51,380 nt of DNA, from NCBI GenBank assembly GCA_030141605.1, contig JAQGDQ010001261.1, positions 1 to 51,380 of the forward strand. The letters run 5' to 3'. Each line of letters begins with the position of its first letter. Position 1 is the first letter of the stretch. The stretch is from Tubiluchus corallicola (taxonomy: Eukaryota > Priapulida > Priapulimorpha > Priapulimorphida > Tubiluchidae). This document shows, in pieces, positions 35,543 to 45,675 of this stretch. Below the pieces are notes generated by a model, which had not been told where the DNA came from, did no database searches, and saw nothing but the letters and a program-made list of their open reading frames with translations. The translations under genes and the position numbers were made by a program.

Positions 35543-37441
35543 ATGGACCAGTTAGAATTGTCGGCATCTATGATTATGAAGACTGAGCTAGATGATGATG
35601 TGGAACAAGTCAGTGATGGTGAAGCAGTAGACAAGTCAGTTCCTATACGGGGTATAAAGTCTGAATTTGATGTTTCAACTAGTAAGATTAGTAAATGCAA
35701 TATAGATACATCAATTACCAGGATGTATGTGATGTCTGAATATAACACAGCTGACGACAAGAATGACTGGAACAATGCCAAAGCATTCGATCAAGATATG
35801 CCAAGTATTGTTGATTGTATAAAACCTAAATCCAATTCTTGGAATGATGACCAAACATGCAATGAGAAAATTCATGATAACAGCGTAGAGTGTAACAGTT
35901 CAGACGATTTGAATGGACAGTGCAATTCCACATTTCAGGACTCCGAAGAAAAGTTAAATCGGATGTTTAATATTAATACATCTTTAAGAAAGAAACAGCA
36001 CAAATGTACTCACTGCGATGCTGTTTTCAATAAAGCGTGTGATTTGAAAACACACTTTAGAACTCACACGTCAGAAAAACCTTTTCGTTGTCTCTATTGC
36101 CATGCTGCTTTTACACAATCAGGTAGCTTAAATAGACATATGAGATGTCACACAGGAGAAAGACCATTTGAATGTGGCCAGTGCTCAGCTTCCTTTACCG
36201 AAGCTGGCAGTTTAAAAATTCATGTAAGAACTCATACTGGTGAAAAACCTTTTAAATGTGATCAATGCAATTCTGCCTTTGCTCAGTCGGGTGGTTTGAA
36301 ACAGCATGTTTTAAGTCATACAAAAGAAAAGCCTTTTAAGTGTAGCTTTTGCAATGCTGCTTTTACACAGTCAGGCCATTTCAATAGACATTTGAGATCT
36401 CATACTGGTGAAAAGCCTTTTCAATGTAAACAATGTGGTTCTGCTTTTGGTGAGCCTGGAACCTTAAAAGTTCATATGAGAACTCACACTGGAGAGAAAC
36501 CTTTCAAGTGTGACCTGTGCAATGCAGCTTTCACTCAGTCAGGTGGCTTAATACAACATATAAGAAGACATAAAGCAGAAAAGCCTTTCAAGTGCAGTTA
36601 TTGTGATGCTGCTTTTACTCAGTCAAGTCACCTCAATAGGCATTGTAGATCTCACACTGGAGAAAAGCCTTTTAAATGCGATCAGTGTCATGCTGCTTTT
36701 GCTGAGCTGGGAACATTAAAAGTACATTTAAGAACACATACAGGTGAGAAGCCTTTTAAGTGCAGTCATTGTGATGCTGCCTTTGCTCACTCTGGTGGTT
36801 TAAAGCATCATATGAGAGGTCATCATACTGGAGACAAGCCCTTTAAATGTGATTATTGTGGTGTTGCATTTACACAGTCAAGTCATTTAATTAGGCATTT
36901 GAGAACTCACACAGGAGAAAAACCATTCAAGTGCTTAAAATGTGATGCTGCTTTTGCTGAGCTGGGTGGTTTAAAAGTTCATCAGAGAACACATACTGGA
37001 GAAAAACCTTATAAATGTGACTTATGCAGTGCAGCTTTCATTCAGTCATGTGGTTTAAAGCAACATTACAGGTCGCATACCGGAGAGAAGCCTTTTAAGT
37101 GCAATGAATGTGCTGCTGGTTTTGTTCAATCCGGGGACTTGAAGCGGCACATCAGAATTCACACTGGAGAAAAGCCTTACAAATGCGATCACTGCGATTC
37201 TGCTTTTGCAGCTCCAGGGAATCTAAAACAACATCTAAGCACTCACAGTGGAGAAAAACCGCTTAAGTGTGATCGGTGTGATGCAACCTTTATTTATCAA
37301 AGCCTTTTAAAACGTCATCAAAGAACACACACAGGAGAGAAGCCATTTAGCTGTACTCTGTGCAAAACTTCTTTTACTCAGCTGAGTAATTTGAATACAC
37401 ATCTAAAAACTCATTCAAAACAAAAGTTTGCACCAAGCTGA
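35543..37441 (+). CDS. C2H2 zinc-finger protein, 17 fingers with three-finger period
   Basis: A 632-residue frame in one exon. The acceptor TTTTTTTTTACAG ends at 35520, so the exon starts at 35521 and the first ATG (MDQLELSAS) is at 35543; an in-frame GTG at 35534 is not a likely start. A 150-residue acidic leader carries MKTE (K13) and IKSE (K39), both fitting the SUMO consensus. Seventeen C2H2 fingers (about 153-626) are joined by TGEKPF linkers, one with an extra His (HHTGDKP). Fingers 2-13 repeat as triplets: a Q-S-x...NRH type, an E-x-G...KVH type and a QSGG...KQH type. It is probably a nuclear DNA-binding protein with no effector domain visible. Leader and C-x-AAF finger style resemble the minus-strand gene at 24 kb, so the two are likely paralogues. 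Confidence 0.95.
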   Translation: MDQLELSASMIMKTELDDDVEQVSDGEAVDKSVPIRGIKSEFDVSTSKISKCNIDTSITRMYVMSEYNTADDKNDWNNAKAFDQDMPSIVDCIKPKSNSWNDDQTCNEKIHDNSVECNSSDDLNGQCNSTFQDSEEKLNRMFNINTSLRKKQHKCTHCDAVFNKACDLKTHFRTHTSEKPFRCLYCHAAFTQSGSLNRHMRCHTGERPFECGQCSASFTEAGSLKIHVRTHTGEKPFKCDQCNSAFAQSGGLKQHVLSHTKEKPFKCSFCNAAFTQSGHFNRHLRSHTGEKPFQCKQCGSAFGEPGTLKVHMRTHTGEKPFKCDLCNAAFTQSGGLIQHIRRHKAEKPFKCSYCDAAFTQSSHLNRHCRSHTGEKPFKCDQCHAAFAELGTLKVHLRTHTGEKPFKCSHCDAAFAHSGGLKHHMRGHHTGDKPFKCDYCGVAFTQSSHLIRHLRTHTGEKPFKCLKCDAAFAELGGLKVHQRTHTGEKPYKCDLCSAAFIQSCGLKQHYRSHTGEKPFKCNECAAGFVQSGDLKRHIRIHTGEKPYKCDHCDSAFAAPGNLKQHLSTHSGEKPLKCDRCDATFIYQSLLKRHQRTHTGEKPFSCTLCKTSFTQLSNLNTHLKTHSKQKFAPS

Positions 37442-37472
37442 TCACGGCGAAATCCATTTCTTTTGATAATTA

Positions 37473-38125
37473 TGTGCTTGCAAACCAAAACTGTCCATCA
37501 GTCATCATAGTTAAAACTAGATTATGATGCTTCAAAGTAGAATGACCCAAAAATTTGGTCAAATGTCAATTTTTCATATTTTGTAAAAACTAAAGTTAAA
37601 TATATTGGACTTTTATATTTCTGGCATAAAATTGTCAAGAAAGTGTTCAAAAAATACTAAAAATTTAATTTATTAACCCCTTACCTACTTTTCTGGCTGA
37701 AAACCAGCACTGCAATTGTAAAAAAACTAGTATGTTCAAACTCCGATTGTAGCTCGTGGAAACATTCATTTTGCTTTGGGTTTTTTCTGTTGACAAGACC
37801 AGATCTTCCTCAGAATGAGCCATCTACTGGATTTGAACATAACGTCAATGTGTTTTTGCAAAATCCGTAGCAACAACATTTGTACGGTTGCTGACTGTTT
37901 TGTGGAAACGCGACAAAAACAATTGCTAACTTTAACAGCGATTTTCTCAAGGTTATGTTTTTCAATGCATAGCCTGCACCTCAACTTCAACGTAGATTAT
38001 CTCAGCTTAGAAAAATAGAGCGATGAGCTTGGTATCAAAATTATCCTCATGAAATGGAGATTCAGGATACGTGAACAACTAGAAAAGCTCAATTGCCGAT
38101 TTACCGATTTTGCAATGCAAGCACA
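37473..38125. mobile_element. Inverted-repeat element R2, copy 2 (uninterrupted)
   Basis: Starts TGTGCTTGCAAACCAAAAC and ends TGCAAGCACA, imperfect inverted ends. It is aligned with 7071-8099 minus the nested insertion, sharing GTAGCTCGTGGAA, TTTTGCTTTGGGTTTTTTCT and GGAAACGCGACAAAAACAAT. It begins 32 bases after the stop of the 17-finger gene, so it may form much of that gene's 3' UTR. Confidence 0.7.
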
Positions 38126-38332
38126 CAATTATCCCTTACAAAATCATAGAGCCTTTAAGCATTTTTACATCATAATCAGAAGAAGCCAAGCTGCATGTAG
38201 AGAATTTGTTACCTCAATGGATTTTGATGTTATTGTTGTCTTTGTTATCGCTTCTCTTTTTTCTTCTTTTAAAGATGTAAGTAGTCATAGAGTTGTATTT
38301 AAAACTTAATTTAATTTCTGTGCAAAATGTGC

Positions 38333-38338
38333 AATAAA
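38333..38338 (+). terminator. Candidate polyadenylation signal
   Basis: AATAAA on the plus strand between the 17-finger gene and the convergent acetyltransferase gene. It could end the 17-finger transcript, giving a 3' UTR of about 900 bases that would include R2. Confidence 0.35.
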
Positions 38339-38665
38339 GACTGACTTCACAAGAAAGATTGAGAAGAGAGAAACAGTTTCAGTTGACATGATTATTAGAA
38401 ATCATTTCAAGTTTATAATAAGCAAAAAAAACGGCTTCTAGTTTACGTGAAAAACTTTAAAGTTGAGAGGTTCAATGTTTTTTCTTGAAACTTGTATCAC
38501 ACAGTCTCAGACTTTCTAATCGCAGCTGTAAAACAAACATAAATTATAATGATTTTTTGGATTATACATTTTCCTAGTATCAAATTCTACCTTTTCTCTT
38601 TCCCTTAAGAATGTGAAAGAGCATAATAAAAACTAATCAACATGCTGCATGTATCGTGTACCTTA

Positions 38666-41600
38666 TTACAGTAGTGAAGACAACTTTAAGGATTTAGCAT
38701 ATTTTTCAATAAGTTCATTTATAGGAATAATAGCACCAAACATATATGGGTCATTATACTGATGCCATGCGTTTTCTACCATTTCAAATTTATGCAGAAC
38801 ATTAGTAATGCTCTGTCTTGTCACGGGAGGCCCTTGCACTGCTATAACAAATTGTATGTTATATTTTTCATGTGTTACAGCTGCTGAATAAATTTGAGCA
38901 ACAAGATGAGCAAAGACCAGGTCTTTGTCCTTTGTATAGACGTGTATATCATAACGCATGTTGTTTCCAGAAAGTACGTCAGTTGCAGAACCGAAACTGA
39001 TGCTGTTGTAGTTTTCATCTCTGCGTGTAGCACCAGCAAAAACCGTCAGATTTTCGCTGGTCATAATGTCCCTGATGTTTGCTGCTTTACATTTGTAAGG
39101 TACCCAGTTAATGATGACCATGTCTTCGTAAAACAGCGTCTGGTAAATATCTGGTGATAGTAAAAGTGAACGAGTTTGAGGTTTGTTTAGTTGAATCAGT
39201 CTGTTGAAGTCAGGATATGGCAATCGACCACGCTGGAAGGATCCTAATATGTCTGATCCTCTCCTGGATGTTGAAAAAGTGCAAAACTGCAAAACAAAAT
39301 TCATGAACATACTGAAGTTTTTGAAGTTTCATTATTATCACATTCAGAACAATATAGTGATGTGTAATACATGGTAACATCAATATTGTTATATATAATA
39401 CGTATAACAGTACTATAATAAATTATACCGTTTCATGTACTATCGTTATCATAAAAGATTAATTGTACTGCAGTGGACCAGTGAAGCAAAGGCTTGTATA
39501 AGCCCACTGTCATGTGAACCAGATAAATAAGGAATTGATGAGTGAACAAAAAAAAGAACAGAGAGAAATGTTAAATCACACAGGACAGGAAGAATGATGT
39601 GTTAGCGGAAATAGTAGGAAGAAAGACAGTAGATTGTGCAATGTTTACATCAGCTCTAAAGATTTATCAATGATGTCTTGTTTTGTATAATCTGTATCAC
39701 AGATTACATACCATAACAGACAGTATAGGCTACACATTTTGGTTTTATTCCGAGTACTTACTCTAAAGCAGAGGCTTCGTATTTCTTTTAATCTGTTACT
39801 ACTTATTTAGTTACTAATGAAGTGTGGAAAATGACGAATGTCACCTATTGCTCATGTTTCCCACTCGACATTGTAAGTATTTAAATATGTTAGCTAAAAC
39901 GCTATTGTCTAATTAAGGATAATTATATTAAAAAGTAAATAACAAAGATATTAGTAAACAGCCCTTTCTCTCTCTCTCTCTCTGTCTCTGTCTCTCACTC
40001 TCTCTCCCTCCCTCTCTCCCTCCTTCGCACCCCACACTCCCTCCCTCCCTCTCTCTCCATTTATCTGCCTATCTAACTGCTCATCAATTCGGTGCATCCA
40101 TGTTCATCTGTTTAAAGAATAATAATTAATTTTGATTTAACTAATTAAAAATAATTGCTGAATACACTGTATGATCTGTGAAAGCATAAAGAGCGTCTAT
40201 AATCACTTACAGTTTCACAAAATAGATGTTTCTTGTACTTCCTCATGACTGAATTGTTTTGTCTCTTGTCAAGGGCTGTGGTGCTTGCTCTGGCTTTTAC
40301 CCAGAAATTTTGCTTTGCTTTGAGTTCTTCAAGGAAATGCATTCGCATTAGTTCACCTACTCCCTTTCCTTGATGGTCCACGTCAACACGACCTCCTCGA
40401 CCCACAATCGTTTCTCCTCCATCGATAAGGGAATAAAAAGAGAAGGCAACCTAACAAGAAATAAAGATAAGGAACGATCAATACCTTTGTTTATTGCATG
40501 AACGAGCAAAATGAAAAATAAATTGACATGGAGTTAGACAGACAGAGATACACGAGGAGGCAAGACCATACAGATCGACACGTGTACAAAAGATAGACTG
40601 GTGAACAGTTCATATTTGGCAAATTTAATGCTTTGAACTTATAGAGGCTGTAGTCCAGCAAATACTATAATAGGTTCGAATAGGTCTATGCAAACTAGAC
40701 TCTCGGCTCTGTTATAGTTCGGAAAAGGAAAATCTGAATAAATGAAAAGAAAAGGTTTAAGTTAAAATTTATTTACATTTCAAAAGCGTACTATCCATGC
40801 ATTTGCAAGCTATAGAACTCTTTACAGTAATTACAATCAAACATACGCATTTACGAATTTATTTATTTATTTGGAAATGCGCATACACAAGTATAGGATC
40901 AATGAGAATATATACAGTTAATAATAATAATTTGAGTTTGAAAGGTTTTCGATCAAGTTTTCAAATCACCAGTAAAAAGTGATCTTACAAAGATCATGCA
41001 TAATTGCTCGATTTTGCTCTACAGTAAAACCATTGATAATAAAAAATTGAGTACAGAAGTCGTAGCTAAACGTATGCTAATTGTATGATGTTTCAAACGT
41101 TTTAATGATAATGTATGCATGTGGTTGAATTAGTCGAATCTATAATTTCATGTTCGAATCGAAATCGAACTGAAAAAACTAAAACCATACGTTTGATATT
41201 ATTTGTTACACCATAGACAACAATAAAGCATACTACAGGAAATCTTATTATAGGCATACGACATAGAAATCGATGTATGCCACGTCACAACAAACAAAAA
41301 AATATTGTTGACGGGTCAGGCGTAAGGTCCTCTGCAAACCCTACACCCAGCTTAGCAGTGACTCACCCCTTCTGTCTTGTTTGAACCTATACGTGGTGTG
41401 AGAAGCTTACCTGGAGACAAGAATCTCGGAACAGCAACTCGGACAACAAGAATGTTGGTATAAAAGCGTGTACAAGTCACTTATAAGCCTTGTTTCTGAC
41501 GCAGAGCAAATGCGAGGTACGTGACACCAAGAAAGTTTTTGATTGGCCAGAGAGTTTTTGTTCTAGTTTTTACAGACGACATGATGCAGTGTGTTCATTT

Positions 41601-42916
41601 TTTCTGTCTTTGCGATTATATGTGAATAATAAACAGTTGTTGCTTTTTTAAACCATCTGTTGAAGAGGAAATTATGTCAGTGTCATTCTTTTATGTTTAT
41701 TGTTGATATCGGGTCGTTTCCGATAGCTCTTCGGCCTAGTATCCCTCTACTGTTACCTCGGTTAATTTTTTGTGTATTTTGTTCCCCTTTTTATTGATAA
41801 ATGTGCTGATAATAGAACTTAGTGTAATTTTTGAATTGTTGGATGGATGACATTCTATGAGAGGTGTACGTACTTATTTGACCAGGCGGTTTAGTCTAGT
41901 GGTAATGCGTCTGCTTTCCGTCTGGGAGGTCGTTAGTTCGAACCAGTGGCCGGGTAATACCAAAGACCTTAAAAATGGCACCTGCTGTTGCCCTGCCTGA
42001 CCCGTGGTATTTAGGATAAAAGTGGGCTAATAATAGTCTCTGTTATGTAGGTGTAGGCTGTTATTTACAGTCGGCGATAATAGCTCTGAGCTAATGTTAA
42101 TTGTTGACCTAAAAAGCCGACTTTAAATAAAGATTATTATTATTTTATTTATTGAATGCTTCATTATTCATTAAGATATCTTTAATAATATTTGTAGTTA
42201 GGGGATAAAATTTTATTAGTTAAATAATTAATTACATTATGAAAGAACAACTACGCAAGATGGATCATCGCACTGCGGGATTAAAAAGCCGCCATTTTAC
42301 CCTGTAATTTGACCCACTGACTCGCAAGGTAAGTCGAAATCAATTCAATATTATAAGACTCCGTAAATCTTCTGTTGTGACAGGACCAGCTTCTAGCTAA
42401 TATTAAGCAAATTAAGCTTTTGAGATGAAACACTAAACTGCATTGCCGCTTAGGCCCCTTCACAGACACACCTTTGCGTAATATACGTAAATCAAATTAA
42501 GTTACAGTCTTAAATTATTATCTGTATTTGTTCGAATGTTTATATGTTGGAAAAATAAGATCTTGAACTCTTGATTTCTGCATTAAGGAGCGTTCACATC
42601 CTCCGTGAATGAGATAAACAGCTGGGAAAATTCCAGACGTATTTTCGTGGCTGGCACCCACCCATTTACCTACCAGGCTGGACATTTTTGCGTAATTTAA
42701 GCAATGTACACAATGTTTTTACTCAAGTGCAATACATTTTAGGCGTCTTGACCTGTTAGGCTACTTACAACTTTTCCTTTAAATTCACAAACAAAGGGAA
42801 ACGTATTCCAGCTGCGTATGAAACTGTCATACATTGAGGGAAGATAGTCGAAGCTGCCGCCATATACCAGCACGTTCATACCGAGCACTGCAGCTTTGTC
42901 AGCTAGTGTGGCGTAT
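38666..42916 (-). CDS. NAT16/histidine N-acetyltransferase-like GNAT protein, three exons
   Basis: Minus-strand exons 42916-42769, 40450-40211 and 39286-38666 (stop) join at codon boundaries with good acceptor and GTAAGT donor sites, giving 335 residues. The first begins with the third base of a codon, so an N-terminal exon is missing. YGGSFDYLPSMYDSF in exon 1 matches the YGG-DYLP signature of NAT16/HISAT enzymes. Exon 2 carries DGGETIVGRGGRVDVDHQGKG, with the acetyl-CoA motif Q-x-x-G-x-G, and an MRKYKK segment. Exon 3 has INWVPYKCKAANI, matching the conserved W-x-PY of the family's C-terminal half. HISAT acetylates histidine with acetyl-CoA in fish lens and muscle; the substrate here is unknown. 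It converges on the 17-finger gene. The first intron holds an old LTR split by a SINE, and the Gypsy element lies just upstream. Confidence 0.75.
39965..40058. repeat. CT microsatellite
   Basis: Interrupted (CT)n and CCCT tract in the second intron of the acetyltransferase gene. The remainder of that intron (39287-40210) shows no other feature. Confidence 0.9.
41306..42314 (+). mobile_element. Old LTR related to the Gypsy LTR, split by a SINE
   Basis: The segment 41306-41881 follows the Gypsy LTR at 43434 block by block: GGTCAGGCGTAAGGTCCTCT, GTGACTCACCCCTT, ACGTGGTGTGAGAAGC, TATAAAAGCG and GGATGACATTCTATGAGAGG. After the SINE insertion, homology resumes at about 42160 and ends near 42314 (GGATCATCGCACTGCGGGA aligns with the LTR's ATGGATCTTCATGATG region). 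No internal retroelement sequence is attached, so it is a solo or truncated LTR, much older than the 43.4-kb element. Confidence 0.75.
41884..42144 (+). repeat. tRNA-derived SINE
   Basis: The head 41885-41955 is tRNA-like: A box TTAGTCTAGTGGTAATGCG and B box AGTTCGAACC. It continues into a unique body and ends with AAATAAAGATTATTATTATT, a tail typical of SINEs mobilised by a LINE. It is inserted inside the old LTR. It is not a working tRNA gene because the acceptor stem does not close. Confidence 0.75.
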
Positions 42917-43085
42917 CTAAAATTTAGAAACACTACATATTACACAAAATAATTAGTGAAAAATAATTAGTAAACTTGTCATTCTATTTCGCCACTGCAT
43001 GCGTGACCGTGAAAAGACAATCTCTCATCTGCGTTTATTCACCCCAGAGAAAAATTCTAAGATGCGTAAGTTTCCACAGCTAGGC

Positions 43086-43150
43086 CCGGGGCCGGATTTA
43101 CCCATATGCACAGTAGACCATTGGCTTAGGGCCCACGGGTATCTGTTGGC
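43086..43150. mobile_element. hAT-like transposon end fragment
   Basis: GGGCCGGATTTACCCATATG followed by GGCTTAGGGCCCACGGG matches the widespread hAT terminal sequence beginning CAGGGCCGGATTTA. No matching opposite end occurs before the Gypsy element at 43434, so this is a truncated or interrupted copy. Confidence 0.5.
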
Positions 43151-43433
43151 TCATTGAAGCTAATTTACTCCGCAGCAGCGTATGACCTTGTTCCAAGTGT
43201 TTGCTGGGTATTTGATTATGTACAGTGATATTATATATAATGACAATTTATTTTAAATACTAATCATTAAACCTTTCATTTAAATAACTAAAAGGAAGAT
43301 TTAATAATATTTGTTCTATTAGTAATTGTTTTGTTTGTCTGCAGTGTCACTATATTTCAAAATTGATGTCTTGGTTTTTTCTTGTATAGTATGTATTTTT
43401 GACACTAATAAATATACCAAATATATATAATAA

Positions 43434-43946
43434 TGTTACGGAGACACCTGTGTCGAGTCAGGTGTAGGGCCCTCTACACGCCCTGCTTCCACGTCAGCAG
43501 CGACTCACCCCTTTCTTGTAGGTCCAGACGTCTCGTTTGGGTCTACACGTGGTGTGAGAAGCCAGCTGACCTGGAATGCCAGTATAAAAGCGCGTAGAGG
43601 TCACTACAGCCTTGATTTCTGACACAGGTGCTCCTCGGGTGTAGTGCTGTTACTAGTGTAGAGTTAGTTATTTTTTTGTGCACGTGTATTTTTGTTACTT
43701 ATTTTTATTAGTGCTGTTAATAAACTCCGTACTGTGTAGTTTTTGTGTATTTTGCTTTATGAGAGTTGGATGACACGCTATAACAGGTGTAAGGTAATAA
43801 TTTGTAGACATTAATTTAGCTAATTAACATTAACATTTGTAATTAATTATTGGTTGCACAACGATTATAAATGGATCTTCATGATGCGAAATATCAGGAC
43901 CGCCATGCCATCTTGGAGTTCGACCCCCTGGGTCGAATTCAGTCCA
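43434..43946 (+). repeat. 5' LTR of the Gypsy element
   Basis: 513 bp, TG...CA. It contains a TATA box (TATAAA, 43583-43588) and a polyadenylation hexamer AATAAA at 43719-43724. Compared with the 3' LTR it keeps a TTATTAGTGCTG segment that the 3' copy has lost. Confidence 0.9.
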
Positions 43947-43947
43947 C

Positions 43948-43964
43948 TGGTGTCAGAAGTGGGA
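43948..43964 (+). promoter_or_regulatory. Primer binding site
   Basis: TGGTGTCAGAAGTGGGA starts one base after the 5' LTR. Its complement ends in TGACACCA, fitting the 3' end of a tRNA whose acceptor begins GTCAGAAG, most like a tRNA-Leu. Confidence 0.75.
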
Positions 43965-44013
43965 TAAAGAACATTCTCAACCACCCCCTGCTCAAAGTTT
44001 TTTTGATGATGAT

Positions 44014-45382
44014 GTGGCTTCTCAGGCTTCTTCCTGGGTAAGCTCTTTAGAGCGTTGTTCTGCTGGCCCTGTTGTCAATTGTGTTCCCCCAAGCGTAATT
44101 TCACATCCTGATAATAAACTAGGTCAGACAAATTCATTTCTGTCTACTAATGCTAACCTTGATCGCGTACTTGGTCAACGCGAAGATTCAGGCTTTAACA
44201 CTGCCAGTCCCAGTAATCAAAATTTAGCTGTAGAATTGCAAAATTTGTCATCGCGTTGTGATTCCCAGTTTAAAGATTTGAGTTGTGCAGTGGCTGCGCT
44301 TTCTCAAGCGGTCACTAGCTTAGCAGATTGTTGTATCGCGGCCTGAACATAGGCCTACTTCGAGTAGAAAACCTGTTTTGAATTCTACTCCAGCTAGCGA
44401 ACTGTGCCAAACTGTCGAACCCGCTGTTTGTAAACTAAATAGTGAATCTCCTAAATCGTTAGTCCATTTCGCTGAAAATCATGGAAATAAGAAGTTTTCA
44501 GATTTGCCAATTCAATTTTGTACTCCCACTCATGCGCAGTCAGAAGTACCGGTTCCGAGTAGCACGTCTGTTTGTCAACATAGCTTACACACCACAAATA
44601 CTGTTAGCGCGCACGAAGTGAAAAACTTACCATTTTTTGATGGGGAAACGGTCCCATGGGAAAGTTATAAAGCGCAATTTCATTTGTTAGTTGAACTTAA
44701 CGGTTGGAATAATTATGAAGCCGGTTTACATTTAGCACTGAAACTTAAAGGGAAAGCTGTTGGGGTTCTTGAAACTTTGTCGCCTGCCCAACGCTCTGAT
44801 TATGCAATGCTATGCTCTGCTTTAAGCCGTCGATTCGGGTGTGACAATCGCGAAAGTGTATACCGCGCTCAATACAACAGCCGTTACCGTCAACCCGGCG
44901 AAGATTTGCGGCAATATGCAGATCATTTGCGTACCTTGTACCACCGTGCATACCCAGCAGTAGACTTAAATTCTGCAGAACATCAATTAGCGTTGAAGTT
45001 CATAGATGGTTTGTGTGATGTAGAACTAGCTATACACGTGCAGCAAAGCTTTCCCACGAATCTTGCTGATGCGTTGGCGTCTGCTTTGTCTATAGAATCT
45101 ATTCGTTTAACTGCAAAGCGCAGCGCTGAGCTTACGACTATTAAAACGCGCAGAACATTGACGCAGAATCAAGATACGGGATGGAATAAAGCTCCCACCA
45201 CAGCAGAAAATTTCGAGCGTAACACAAATAATCGCGCTAAGTCTGAACTGCCAGACAATCGTGTACCTACAAAAAGTATTCACGGAACAAATAATTTTGT
45301 TTGTTATTGCTGCAATGCGGTTGGTCATTTTGCAAGGAACTGTCCATTGCGTCGTAAGTCACAACAGTCTTACCCAACATGA
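44014..45382 (+). pseudogene. gag: Gypsy gag with broken frame
   Basis: Structural protein of the element, forming the particle around its RNA. The first frame (open through 44014-44346) stops at a TGA; the frame shifted by one base runs on from about 44339 to 45382, so a small indel near 44340 separates them. The second part holds a retrotransposon gag domain (NLPFFDGETVPWESYKAQF through the LKFIDGL segment) and one zinc knuckle, C-x2-C-x4-H-x4-C, near 45300. After the TGA at 45380 the same frame stays open for about 62 more Asn/Ser/Arg-rich codons, so this stop may be a mutation or a readthrough site. No convincing ATG opens the first part. Confidence 0.85.
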
Positions 45383-45675
45383 ACATTTGATAACTCATTA
45401 TTCCGCTTATCTCAAAACTCGCAGAGTAATTCGCGATTTTGCAGGCAGTCGAGAGCGAGTAAAAGTAATCGAAATTATGACAACCCTCGCGGTTATACTG
45501 TGCCAGTTTCGAACTCGCCGCGCAATTGTAGAAACTCGCGCAATTCCTGTCCTCCACCTTCGCGTTTTTAGTAGCGGGTGGACGGAAAAAGAGGCATCGT
45601 GCCACCCGCCAGACACAAAAGGCCTCCCACAGTCTAAGCGAAACACTCCCTTCGGGTCAACCTAAGGTTGGTACT

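Noticed and set aside
41885-41955. Functional tRNA gene
   Set aside because: A and B boxes are present, but the acceptor stem does not pair and a SINE body follows directly.
45261-45665. Frames in other phases across the gag-pol junction on both strands
   Set aside because: Shadows of the Gypsy coding region; none has its own domain.
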